This document shows, one piece after another, positions 26,838 to 35,403 of a stretch of 64,000 nucleotides of DNA. The number at the start of each line of letters is the position of its first letter. Positions within the stretch are counted from its first letter, which is position 1. The DNA lies in assembly GCA_003584705.1 (NCBI GenBank), contig AP018536.1, positions 1,612,001-1,676,000 of the forward strand, read 5' to 3'. This DNA comes from Lachnospiraceae bacterium GAM79 (GTDB taxonomy: Bacteria > Bacillota > Clostridia > Lachnospirales > Lachnospiraceae). The translations under genes and the position numbers were made by a program. The notes under the pieces were generated by a model, which had not been told where the DNA came from, did no database searches, and saw only the letters and a list, made by a program, of their open reading frames with translations.

Positions 26838-27635
26838 GTGGATATAGCATCTTTAGCAGGAATATTATTAGCGTTATTCATGTTGGTATTTGGTATCATA
26901 AGCTCTGCGGGTGTCGGAGGATTCAGAGAATATCTGGATCCGGCTTCTGCAATTATTACATTCGGTGGAGCTTTCTCCTGTACCCTCATGTCCATGAGCT
27001 TACAGAATTACATAGCGGGTCTGAAATCCTTTACTCTGATCTTCAAGGCACCGGCACTGAATACTTCCGAGATGATCGGCAAGATCATAGAGCTTTCCAA
27101 TGTGGCACGTAAGGAAGGTCTGCTGTCTCTGGAAGAAGCAGCAACGGATCTGGAGGAACCTTTCCTGAAAAAGGGAATTCTTCTGATCGTCGATGGTACC
27201 GATCCCGAACTGGTACGTGCCATCATGGAGACAGAACTGGTAAGTGTAGAGGGAAGACATAAAGAGACGATCGGTTTCTGGGATACACTGGCGGCCATGG
27301 GCCCTGCCTGGGGTATGATCGGTACCCTGATCGGTCTGGTAGATATGTTGTATCACATGGACGATCCGTCCACACTGGGACCTGCAATGGCAGTGGCGTT
27401 GATTACTACATTGTACGGATCCTTGCTGGCAAACTGGATTTGTACGCCTGTTTCCAATAAATTAAAAGCAGATAATGCTGTGGAAATGCAGCAGAAGGAA
27501 GTTATGATTGAGGGGCTTTTATCCATACAGGCTGGTGAAAATCCCCGTGTCATCGAAGAAAAACTGAAGTCATTCCTTCCTCCGAAGGACAGAACAAGTG
27601 CAGATGGTGAAGAGGAAGCAGGGGGTGAAGCATAA
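26838..27635 (+). CDS. motA: Flagellar motor stator protein MotA
   Basis: MotA is the torque-generating stator subunit. The 265-residue protein has four hydrophobic segments (near residues 3-22, 30-50, 150-170 and 182-202). The conserved stator loop (PELVRAIMETELVSVEGRHK) and GMIGTLIGLVDMLYHMDDPS are present. GTG start at 26838 with AGGTGA upstream. motB overlaps its stop codon by one base. motAB inside the fla/che operon, before fliL, differs from B. subtilis, where the stator genes are elsewhere. Confidence 0.96.
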   Translation: MDIASLAGILLALFMLVFGIISSAGVGGFREYLDPASAIITFGGAFSCTLMSMSLQNYIAGLKSFTLIFKAPALNTSEMIGKIIELSNVARKEGLLSLEEAATDLEEPFLKKGILLIVDGTDPELVRAIMETELVSVEGRHKETIGFWDTLAAMGPAWGMIGTLIGLVDMLYHMDDPSTLGPAMAVALITTLYGSLLANWICTPVSNKLKADNAVEMQQKEVMIEGLLSIQAGENPRVIEEKLKSFLPPKDRTSADGEEEAGGEA

Positions 27636-28465
27636 TGGCAAAACGTAAGCCTGAAGATCCACCTGCTGGATCCCCGGCATGGATGACCACATTCAGTGAC
27701 CTGATGAACTTGCTGCTGTGCTTCTTTGTTATGTTGTTTTCCATGTCTTCGATAGATGCAACCAAGTACAGCGAAATGGCAGCAGCTATGTCGAACAGCA
27801 CTTTTAGCATTTTCAATGCCGGATCCACGGCAATCGGTGAGGGTATTCTGATCAGCAACGGCGTCAGCCAGTTGAATGATCTGGATGAGTATATCAGTAA
27901 TGCCGGAAGAAACGCAGACAGTGAGACGGATTCTGATAATTATGAGAAATATGACAACGCAGAAGCTTTGGAAGAGGCACTGAATGAGAAAAATCTGGAG
28001 AGCAACGAAGAACTGGCGGAAACAGTACAGGAAGCTCTGGTGGAGGACAGCCTTGCAGATCAGGTCAGTGTGTCATTTACGGCACAATATGTGCAGTTAT
28101 CTATGAAGGGAGCGCTGTTGTTTGATTCCGGAAGTGACAGCCTGAAGGATCAGGCTAAGGCAGTTCTGGACAAGGTGGGAGTGATCCTGGAACGTTACGG
28201 AAGTAATTCCACCATAGAAATCGAAGGACATACAGATAATGTCCCTATTCACAGTGCGAGGTTTGCCGATAATGAAGAATTGAGCAGCGCCAGAGCACTT
28301 TCCGTGTTCTATTATCTGACAGAGACTACCTCTCTGGATCCATCTGATCTGAGACACGCAGGGATGGGTGACCGTGTACCGGTAGCTGATAACTCCACAG
28401 AAGAGGGGCGCAGCAAGAACCGGCGTGTAGAGATCAGAATCTATAATCCATCCACAACCTATTAG
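27635..28465 (+). CDS. motB: Flagellar motor stator protein MotB
   Basis: MotB anchors the stator to peptidoglycan and supplies the ion-channel aspartate. The N-terminal segment PAWMTTFSDLMNLLLCFFVM contains that Asp in its single membrane helix. The C-terminal OmpA-like domain has IEIEGHTDNVPIHSARFADN and the peptidoglycan-binding Asp/Arg pattern, ending KNRRVEIRIY. It is 276 residues, and a linker of about 100 acidic residues joins the parts. It overlaps motA by one base, indicating translational coupling. Confidence 0.96.
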   Translation: MAKRKPEDPPAGSPAWMTTFSDLMNLLLCFFVMLFSMSSIDATKYSEMAAAMSNSTFSIFNAGSTAIGEGILISNGVSQLNDLDEYISNAGRNADSETDSDNYEKYDNAEALEEALNEKNLESNEELAETVQEALVEDSLADQVSVSFTAQYVQLSMKGALLFDSGSDSLKDQAKAVLDKVGVILERYGSNSTIEIEGHTDNVPIHSARFADNEELSSARALSVFYYLTETTSLDPSDLRHAGMGDRVPVADNSTEEGRSKNRRVEIRIYNPSTTY

Positions 28466-28494
28466 TGTGGAGAGGGAAAGGAAGCATAAGACCA

Positions 28495-29013
28495 ATGAAG
28501 AAAAATCTGATGACAGTATTGATTCTGGCACTGCTGGTGGTGAACATTGTGTTGACCAGCGTCATGCTTGTGAGCATTGTGGGTACGAATAAGAAGACCG
28601 CACAACTGGTAGACAATATTACCACTGCCATGAATCTGGAACTTACCGTTCCGGGGGATGAAGAAACAACGAATGTTGCCCTTACCGATACAGAGGTATA
28701 TAATATTGCAGACTCCATGACAATTCCTCTGAAGAGCGAAGCAGGAGCAAAACAGGATTACATCATGTTTGATGTATCTTTGTCTATCAACAAGAAGCAT
28801 AAGGATTATAAGACCTATGGCAGCAGTGACACGCTGGCAAGCTATGAGAACCTGATCAAGGATGCTATCACGGCTACCGTTTCCGCACATACAGAGGATG
28901 AGTGCAGAGAGGATATGGAAGGCTTAAAAGAGGAGATTCTGAAGTCTGTTCAGGATCTATTCCAATCCGACTTCATCTATAAGGTCGCAATCAGCGGAGT
29001 GAAATTCGGCTGA
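28495..29013 (+). CDS. fliL: Flagellar basal body-associated protein FliL
   Basis: FliL is a membrane protein that associates with stators. The 172-residue protein has one N-terminal membrane helix (LMTVLILALLVVNIVLTSVM) and a C-terminal extracytoplasmic domain ending in the family-typical VQDLFQSDFIYKVAISGVKF. The frame is open from a GTG at 28465, but the ATG at 28495 has AAAGGAAG at good distance and gives the usual Lys-rich N-terminus. Position before fliM is standard. Confidence 0.88.
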   Translation: MKKNLMTVLILALLVVNIVLTSVMLVSIVGTNKKTAQLVDNITTAMNLELTVPGDEETTNVALTDTEVYNIADSMTIPLKSEAGAKQDYIMFDVSLSINKKHKDYKTYGSSDTLASYENLIKDAITATVSAHTEDECREDMEGLKEEILKSVQDLFQSDFIYKVAISGVKFG

Positions 29014-29050
29014 TGAAGCGGGAAAATAAGATGACAGGAGGTGAGGGCCT

Positions 29051-30031
29051 GTGAGTGATATACTTTCACAAAGTGAAATTGATAATCTTCTGAAACAGTT
29101 GTCTGAGGGAGACCTGGATGTAGACCAGATCCAGGGGGAGGACGAGAAGCAGGTCAAAAACTATGACTTCAGCCGCCCTACCAAATTCTCCAAAGAACAT
29201 TTACGAACCCTGGAGATCATATTCGAGCATTACAGCCGACTGATCTCTACGAACCTTCCGGTATATCTGCGCAAGAACGTGCAGGTATCGGTAGCAAGTT
29301 CGGAAACGGTTACTTTCAGTGAGTTCTCCAACGCACTTTCGAATCCGTCGGTGCTTGGAATTGTTAATTTTGCACCACTCAACGGCAATATTATTATAGA
29401 AATTGCAACCAATCTATGTTATACCATGCTGGATCGTATGCTGGGAGGCAGCGGCCAACCATTGGAAAAGAGCAGAGATTTTTCCGATATAGAGCTGACA
29501 ATCTTACAGAAGCTTTTGGTCATGTTTACGCAGCTGATGCGTGAACCCTGGAAAAACGTTGTTGAGATCTCACCGGTGTTAAGCCGGTTGGAGACGAATC
29601 CCCAGTTCGCACAGGTAATTGCTCCCAGCGATATGATCGCTATTGTTACCCTGAATATGAAAATCGGGGATGTCGAAGGAATGGTAAATATCTGTCTTCC
29701 TTTCTTTACACTGGAAGATGTGATGGATAAACTGAACACCAAATACTGGTTCTCCACAATGCAGGAGAATCACGATGAACACTACGAGGAGTACATTGAG
29801 TCCATGATCCGGAGAGTAGATATTCCGATCAAGGCAGTGCTGGGAAGGAGCACCATTTCGGTGAATGATTTCCTGAATCTGCAGGTGGGCGACTGTATCC
29901 GGCTGGATTCCAGAGTCGATACCGACATGAATGTGTATGTGGGCAATATTAAAAAGTTCACGGCACTGCCCGGTACGGATAGAGATTCGTATGCTGTTCA
30001 GATCACATCGGTGATCAGAGAGGAGGAGTAA
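29051..30031 (+). CDS. fliM: Flagellar motor switch protein FliM
   Basis: FliM forms the middle of the C ring and binds CheY-P through its N-terminal peptide, here LSQSEIDNLLKQL. The middle CheC-like domain (SRPTKFSKEHLRTLEIIFEH; LDRMLGGSGQPLEKSRDFSD) and the C-terminal SpoA domain (ISVNDFLNLQVGDCIRLDSR) are intact over 326 residues. GTG start at 29051 with a perfect GGAGGTGA site. fliY follows after 2 nt. Confidence 0.97.
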   Translation: MSDILSQSEIDNLLKQLSEGDLDVDQIQGEDEKQVKNYDFSRPTKFSKEHLRTLEIIFEHYSRLISTNLPVYLRKNVQVSVASSETVTFSEFSNALSNPSVLGIVNFAPLNGNIIIEIATNLCYTMLDRMLGGSGQPLEKSRDFSDIELTILQKLLVMFTQLMREPWKNVVEISPVLSRLETNPQFAQVIAPSDMIAIVTLNMKIGDVEGMVNICLPFFTLEDVMDKLNTKYWFSTMQENHDEHYEEYIESMIRRVDIPIKAVLGRSTISVNDFLNLQVGDCIRLDSRVDTDMNVYVGNIKKFTALPGTDRDSYAVQITSVIREEE

Positions 30032-30033
30032 CG

Positions 30034-31512
30034 ATGGATGGGATGTTATCTCAGGATGAGATAAATGCCCTGCTGCAAGGTATGGATCTGTCGGATACCG
30101 CGGATGGCGGTGATGCGGCAGCAGATCCGGCACCGGAGAACAGTACGGCTGAAAATTATAATAATGAGAATGAAGCTGCGGAGAACGCAGCACCCGTTGT
30201 CAGTGACGGAGAGGAACTGACGGATGTAGAGAAGGATGCGATTGGCGAGGTGGCCAATATCAGTATGGGATCCTCTGCCACAACCCTATATTCACTGGTA
30301 AACCGCAAAGTAAATATTACAACTCCTGTGGTTACGCTGGCTACATGGAAAAACCTGCTGGACGCCTATGAAAAGCCCTGTGTATTTATTCAGATCAAAT
30401 ATACCCAGGGACTGGACGGTACCAATATTCTGGTATTAAAAGAACATGATGTAAAAGTTATCACTGACCTGATGATGGGCGGTGACGGTACGAATACAGA
30501 TGGAGAGCTGGGAGAACTGCATCTGAGTGCAATTTCCGAGGCGATGAACCAGATGATGGGCTCCGCAGCGACTTCCCTTTCCACACTGTTGCAGACGGTA
30601 ATTGATATCAGCCCGCCTGAGTCTTCTCTTTTTGATCTGACAGAGGTAAAGGATGGCAAGGAAATATCTCCGTTTTTAGGAGGAACCTTTGTAAAAATCG
30701 CATTCCGTATGCAGATCGATGATCTGGTAGACAGTTCTATCATGCAGTTGTATCCCATCGATTTTGCCCGTAAACTGGTAGAGACCTTTATCAATACCCA
30801 GATGGGAAGCCTGGGAGAAAGCAACGATCAGGCAGCAACTCAGCCGGAAAGCATACCTGCTCCCGCAGCAGCTCCGCAGAACAATGCAGGACAGATGAAT
30901 GCCGGCGCAAACAATATGACTCAGATGAATATGCAGCAACCGGATCCCATGGCTATGAATCATATGAATGGCATGAATCAGATGGGCAACATGGGAATGC
31001 CACAGATGAACGGCATGAACCAGATGAATGGCATGAACCAGACGGGTGGCATGGGTATGAATCAGATGCCTGGCATGGACATGAATAGCATGAACCAGAT
31101 GGGGATGAATGGTATGCCTCAGATGGGAATGCAGCAGATGGGGAACATGGGAATGCAACAGATGAATGGCATGGGCATGATGAACCAGATGGGCAATATG
31201 GGAATGCCGCAGCAGAATGTCAATGTGCAGCCTGCACAGTTCCAGAGCTTCTCAAATGACAGCATGGGACTTTCCGGACAGGAAAATATTGGTCTGATCA
31301 AAGATGTCCCTTTGGAAGTTACCGTAGAGCTTGGCAGAACGACGAAATCCATTTCCGAGATTCTGGAGTTCTCACCGGGTACGATCATTGAGCTGGATCG
31401 TATTGCAGGAGAACCGATCGATGTTCTGGTAAACGGAAAATTTGTAGCCAAGGGTGAAGTTGTTGTAATTGAAGAAAGTTTTGGCGTCCGTATTACGGAA
31501 ATTATTAAATAA
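30034..31512 (+). CDS. fliY: Flagellar motor switch protein FliY/FliN with Met-rich linker
   Basis: This is the FliN-type switch protein of the FliY class. The N-terminal peptide LSQDEINALLQGMDLS resembles the FliM CheY-P-binding motif. A CheC-like phosphatase domain follows (EVANISMGSSATTLYSLVN; AISEAMNQMMGSAATSLSTLL), and a C-terminal SpoA/FliN domain (about residues 415-492: IKDVPLEVTVELGRTTKSIS). At 492 residues it is longer than usual because of an extraordinary linker (about residues 280-405) of MNG/NQM/GM repeats rich in Met, Asn, Gln and Gly. FliY of B. subtilis dephosphorylates CheY-P; this function is inferred here. Confidence 0.93.
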   Translation: MDGMLSQDEINALLQGMDLSDTADGGDAAADPAPENSTAENYNNENEAAENAAPVVSDGEELTDVEKDAIGEVANISMGSSATTLYSLVNRKVNITTPVVTLATWKNLLDAYEKPCVFIQIKYTQGLDGTNILVLKEHDVKVITDLMMGGDGTNTDGELGELHLSAISEAMNQMMGSAATSLSTLLQTVIDISPPESSLFDLTEVKDGKEISPFLGGTFVKIAFRMQIDDLVDSSIMQLYPIDFARKLVETFINTQMGSLGESNDQAATQPESIPAPAAAPQNNAGQMNAGANNMTQMNMQQPDPMAMNHMNGMNQMGNMGMPQMNGMNQMNGMNQTGGMGMNQMPGMDMNSMNQMGMNGMPQMGMQQMGNMGMQQMNGMGMMNQMGNMGMPQQNVNVQPAQFQSFSNDSMGLSGQENIGLIKDVPLEVTVELGRTTKSISEILEFSPGTIIELDRIAGEPIDVLVNGKFVAKGEVVVIEESFGVRITEIIK

Positions 31513-31548
31513 AACAGAGAATAGACCAAACAAATGGAGGAAAATTAA

Positions 31549-31911
31549 ATGGCAAAGAATATTTTGATCTGCGATGATGCAGCGTTCATGAGAATGATGA
31601 TTAAGGACATTCTGACCAAGAACGGTTACAATGTTGCAGGAGAAGCAGAGAACGGAATGAAGGCAGTGGAGAAGTTCAAGGAAGTGAATCCCGATCTGGT
31701 TCTGATGGACATCACCATGCCTGAGATGGACGGCATCCAGGCACTGAAGGAGATCAAGAAGTTAGACGGTGGCGCTAAGGTTATCATGTGTTCTGCAATG
31801 GGCCAGCAGGCAATGGTTATCGAGTCTATTCAGGCCGGTGCCAAAGATTTCATTGTAAAACCTTTTCAGGCAGAACGTGTTATTGAAGCTGTGAAAAAGG
31901 TAGTGGGTTAA
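31549..31911 (+). CDS. cheY: Chemotaxis response regulator CheY
   Basis: A 120-residue single receiver domain. The acidic pair is in ILICDDAAFMR, the phosphoacceptor Asp in LVLMDITMPEMDG (about residue 54), the conserved Thr/Ser in MCSAMGQ, and the Lys in DFIVKPF. Phospho-CheY binds FliM/FliY to change motor rotation. AATGGAGG site before the ATG. fliO starts on its last base. Confidence 0.97.
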   Translation: MAKNILICDDAAFMRMMIKDILTKNGYNVAGEAENGMKAVEKFKEVNPDLVLMDITMPEMDGIQALKEIKKLDGGAKVIMCSAMGQQAMVIESIQAGAKDFIVKPFQAERVIEAVKKVVG

Positions 31912-32276
31912 TGATCATACTTACCGGAAAAGCAGACAGTTATGCCCAGTTCATTACAGTATTGTTCATCTTTGTGGCAGTACTGGCGGTAACCGCATTG
32001 GTAACGAAATGGATCGCAGGATACCAGAAACAACAGGGAGCGGCAGGCAATATTGAAGTGAGAGAGACCGTTCGGATCGCAAATAACAAATACATTCAGC
32101 TGGTCCGGATCGGTGAGTCTTATTTTGCCATTGCGGTCTGCAAGGATACCGTAACGGCCCTGGGACAGATTCCTGCAGAACAACTTAAAGGTAAGACTAC
32201 ATTGGAAAGTACTTCCGGGTTCCGGGAATTATTGGAACGTGCGGCGAAGAAAGAGAATGAAGAGAAAGATCATTGA
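31911..32276 (+). CDS. fliO: Flagellar biosynthetic protein FliO/FliZ
   Basis: A 121-residue protein with one N-terminal membrane segment (AQFITVLFIFVAVLAVTALV) and a small cytoplasmic domain with NIEVRETVRIANNKYIQLVR, the FliO/FliZ pattern. FliO assists assembly of the FliP-FliQ-FliR export gate. It overlaps cheY by one base and its end overlaps the fliP start region by 20 nt. Conservation in this family is low, so position before fliP carries weight. Confidence 0.88.
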   Translation: MIILTGKADSYAQFITVLFIFVAVLAVTALVTKWIAGYQKQQGAAGNIEVRETVRIANNKYIQLVRIGESYFAIAVCKDTVTALGQIPAEQLKGKTTLESTSGFRELLERAAKKENEEKDH

Positions 32277-33132
32277 TGCAAGTATAAAATTAAAGACGAT
32301 TATCTATATGGTATGCCTGCTGGTCACGGTAGGCATATTGTGTATTTGTACGCCGGTAAAGGTGCAGGCATCGGAGCGTCATCTGACGGGAGATACGGAA
32401 GTTTCCACGGTGATCAATCCGGCGGGAACAGCCACGACCCCGGAAGAGGTAGGACAGCTGAATACGGCGAATACTGTCAGCATTACCTACAATAACGGTA
32501 ACGGACAGATCAACGGTGCGCTTCGGATTCTGATCACTCTGACGCTGATCGCACTGGCACCGACCATTATTATCATGATGACCTCTTTTACGAGGATCAT
32601 CATCGTGCTGCATTTTACCAGGTCTGCACTGAATACCCAGACGGCACCGCCGAACCAGATCCTGATCGGACTGGCACTGATCCTGACATTTTTCATTATG
32701 GAGCCTACGATCACGAGGATCAATGAGGAAGCAATCCAGCCTTTTGAGGAGGGCACGATCGATCAGGATGAGGCTCTGGAAAAAGGCATGGCACCCTTAC
32801 GGGAATTTATGTATCCACAGACTCAGGTGAAGGATGTGGAACTGTTCATGGATATCGCAGGACAGGAGTGGGACGGAACCCTGGAGGATATTCCGAATTC
32901 CGTGCTGGTTCCCAGCTTTATGATCAGCGAACTGCGAACTGCGTTCTGGATCGGCTTTACGATCTATATTCCTTTTATTGTAATTGATATGGTAGTGGCA
33001 TCTACTCTGATGAGTATGGGTATGATGATGCTGCCGCCGACGACGATCTCCATGCCCTTCAAGATCCTGCTGTTCGTACTGGCAGACGGTTGGGCACTGA
33101 TCATAGGGCAACTGGTACAGACATTTTATTAG
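32257..33132 (+). CDS. fliP: Flagellar type III export gate protein FliP
   Basis: FliP is a core export-gate subunit. It has an N-terminal signal peptide (MKRKIIDASIKLKTIIYMVC ... VQA), then membrane segments and the signatures LTLIALAPTIIIMMTSFTRI, RSALNTQTAPPNQILIGLAL and ASTLMSMGMMMLPPTTISMP. The frame extends back to a GTG at 32239. The ATG at 32257 gives 291 residues and a sensible signal peptide, although its ribosome binding site is weak, suggesting coupling to fliO. Confidence 0.95.
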   Translation: MKRKIIDASIKLKTIIYMVCLLVTVGILCICTPVKVQASERHLTGDTEVSTVINPAGTATTPEEVGQLNTANTVSITYNNGNGQINGALRILITLTLIALAPTIIIMMTSFTRIIIVLHFTRSALNTQTAPPNQILIGLALILTFFIMEPTITRINEEAIQPFEEGTIDQDEALEKGMAPLREFMYPQTQVKDVELFMDIAGQEWDGTLEDIPNSVLVPSFMISELRTAFWIGFTIYIPFIVIDMVVASTLMSMGMMMLPPTTISMPFKILLFVLADGWALIIGQLVQTFY

Positions 33133-33154
33133 ATTCGTAAGATGAGGTTTTGCT

Positions 33155-33427
33155 ATGACGATAGATGCAGTATCGGAAATGACGAATAATGCGTTATATG
33201 TGATCATCAAGGTATCCCTGCCGGTGTTGCTGGTATCCCTGGTTGTTGGTCTGGTCATCAGTATTTTCCAGACGGTGACTTCCATTCAGGAGCAGACACT
33301 GACCTTTGTACCGAAGATCGTTGCCATCTTTTTGTGTCTGGTGGTTATCGGTCACTGGATGATGAACACGATGGTGGAGTACACGGTGCAATTGTGGTCA
33401 AGTTTCAGCCAGTATGTACATAGGTGA
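33155..33427 (+). CDS. fliQ: Flagellar export gate protein FliQ
   Basis: A 90-residue protein with two membrane helices (ALYVIIKVSLPVLLVSLVVG; IVAIFLCLVVIGHWMMNTMV) joined by the FliQ signature loop QTVTSIQEQTLTFVPKI. It is part of the FliPQR export gate. Length is exactly typical. Confidence 0.96.
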   Translation: MTIDAVSEMTNNALYVIIKVSLPVLLVSLVVGLVISIFQTVTSIQEQTLTFVPKIVAIFLCLVVIGHWMMNTMVEYTVQLWSSFSQYVHR

Positions 33428-33438
33428 CGGGAAGAAAT

Positions 33439-34221
33439 ATGGTAGATCTTTCTTTTTCAATATATGATCTTGAATATTTTCTGCTGATATTCGTAAGAGT
33501 ATCCTGCTTTGTATATATAGCGCCTTATTTCGGGATGAATGACACCCCGGCCAGAATCCGGATCGGCATCAGCTTTTTTACGGCGTGGCTGCTTTATGAG
33601 ACGCTGACGCCGGCGGATGCGGTAGTTGTTGACACTGTGATGGAATATGCGGTGATCGTCATGAAAGAGGCAATTGCCGGGCTGCTGATCGGTTTCGGGG
33701 CCAATATCTGTATGGCAGTCGTGAATTTTGCCGGTTCCATTGCTGACATGGAGACAGGCCTGTCCATGGCTACGTTACTGGATCCGGCTACGAAAGAGAC
33801 CACCAGCATTACCGGTGTCTTGTATCAGTATTCTTTTATGCTGATGCTGATCGCTTCCGGAATGTACAGGTATCTTTTCGGAGCACTGGCAGACAGCTTT
33901 ACACTGATCCCGGTGAACGGGGTGGTGTTTCACGCGGACAGTCTGTTACAATCCATGACAGAATTTATGAGTGATTATATCCTGATCGGCTTTCGTATTG
34001 TATTGCCGATTTTTTGTGTGATATTGCTTCTGAATGCAATCCTGGGAGTGCTGGCCAAGGTGTCTCCCCAGCTGAATATGTTTGCAGTAGGTATTCAGCT
34101 GAAGGTTCTGGCGGGACTGACGGCAATGTTCCTTACCACCGGGATGCTTCCGGGGGCTGCCGACTTTGTCTATCAGGAAATGAAAAAGATGGTAGTATCT
34201 TTTATCGGAGGTATGATGTGA
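33439..34221 (+). CDS. fliR: Flagellar export gate protein FliR
   Basis: A 260-residue polytopic membrane protein with the FliR motifs FLLIFVRVSCFVYIAPYFG, EAIAGLLIGFGANICMAVVN and ANILGVLAKVSPQLNMFAVG-like (NAILGVLAKVSPQLNMF). It completes the FliPQR gate. The frame opens at a GTG at 33424, but the ATG at 33439 follows ACGGGAAG and is preferred. Its stop overlaps the GTG start of flhB. Confidence 0.95.
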   Translation: MVDLSFSIYDLEYFLLIFVRVSCFVYIAPYFGMNDTPARIRIGISFFTAWLLYETLTPADAVVVDTVMEYAVIVMKEAIAGLLIGFGANICMAVVNFAGSIADMETGLSMATLLDPATKETTSITGVLYQYSFMLMLIASGMYRYLFGALADSFTLIPVNGVVFHADSLLQSMTEFMSDYILIGFRIVLPIFCVILLLNAILGVLAKVSPQLNMFAVGIQLKVLAGLTAMFLTTGMLPGAADFVYQEMKKMVVSFIGGMM

Positions 34222-35330
34222 TCCTGGAATATGATCTGCAATTCTTCGCTGCAGAAGGGATGGGCGGAGAGAAGACAGAGCCTGCTACCGAGAAAAAGCT
34301 GTCTGATGCCAGAAAAGAAGGTCAGGTTGCCAAAAGCCGTGAAATTGCCAACGGGCTGGGTCTGCTGACGGTATTTCTGGTATTGAAAATATGGGTAGGA
34401 CACATGGGGTATCAGTTTATAAATGTGTTCAGCGTCATTTACGAGAGAATTCCCGAGGTGGTGACTTTCTGGCATGGAAATATGCCACAGCAGGACACCG
34501 CAATCGCATTCCGGCAGATGCTTTTACAGGCCATCATCATTATGGCACCGCTCCTTTTGCTGGGATTAGTGGTGGCATTTTTGAGCGATGTGGTGCAGGT
34601 GGGCTGGAAGCCTACGGGAAAACCGCTACAGCCCAAGTTCAGTAAATTGAACCCGCTTTCGGGCTTCAAAAGAATTTTTTCTGCCAATGCGCTGGTGGAA
34701 CTGATCAAGTCCATTCTGAAGATTGGATTGATCACTTACATATGTTATAATTATCTGAAAGATAAATGGCCTCTGCTGTTTTCCCTGTATGATATGGATC
34801 TGATGCAGGCTATTGCATTGATCGGCGGAACGGTGACAGATCTGGGAATCCGGGTGTCTCTGGTCTATATGATCATTTCGGCTGCGGATTTTATCTACCA
34901 GAAGTACAAATTCAGCAAAGACATGCGAATGACCAAGCAGGAGATCAAGGAAGAGTACAAGCAGCAGGAAGGTGATCCGCAGATCAAGGGGCGTATCCGT
35001 CAGAAGATGCAGGAAGCTTCCAGACGGAGAATGATGCAGAATCTGCCCCAGGCGGACGTGGTCATCACGAACCCCACCCATTATGCGGTGGCAATCAAAT
35101 ACGATCCGGAGGTGGCGGATGCCCCTATTGTGATCGCAAAAGGTGAGGATTATCTGGCAGCGAAGATCAAGGAGATCGCCAGAGAGCATCAGATAGAAAT
35201 CGTAGAAAACAAACCACTTGCCAGAATGCTATATGCAAATGTGGATGTGGGACAGGCGGTGCCACCGGAATTGTACCAGGCGGTAGCAGAAGTCCTGGCG
35301 TTTGTATATCATCTGCAAGGGAAAGTATAG
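34218..35330 (+). CDS. flhB: Flagellar export switch protein FlhB
   Basis: FlhB controls the switch from hook to filament export by self-cleavage within NPTH, present here in VVITNPTHYAVAIKY (Asn near residue 285). The N-terminal motif GEKTEPATEKKLSDARKEGQ, followed by VAKSREI, and four membrane segments are typical. The frame is open far upstream into fliR. The real start is most likely the GTG at 34218, which overlaps the fliR stop and follows GGAGG by about 6 nt, giving 370 residues. Confidence 0.95.
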   Translation: MILEYDLQFFAAEGMGGEKTEPATEKKLSDARKEGQVAKSREIANGLGLLTVFLVLKIWVGHMGYQFINVFSVIYERIPEVVTFWHGNMPQQDTAIAFRQMLLQAIIIMAPLLLLGLVVAFLSDVVQVGWKPTGKPLQPKFSKLNPLSGFKRIFSANALVELIKSILKIGLITYICYNYLKDKWPLLFSLYDMDLMQAIALIGGTVTDLGIRVSLVYMIISAADFIYQKYKFSKDMRMTKQEIKEEYKQQEGDPQIKGRIRQKMQEASRRRMMQNLPQADVVITNPTHYAVAIKYDPEVADAPIVIAKGEDYLAAKIKEIAREHQIEIVENKPLARMLYANVDVGQAVPPELYQAVAEVLAFVYHLQGKV

Positions 35331-35403
35331 AAGTATAGAGAAGAAATAGAAACATTAGCAAAAAGATGAAAATACACAAAAAGAGAAAGGAGGTCAGGCA
35401 CAG

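Noticed and set aside
34014..34217. N-terminal extension of flhB into fliR
   Set aside because: The extension is fliR read in another frame, and the GTG at 34218 has a well-placed GGAGG and gives the usual FlhB length.
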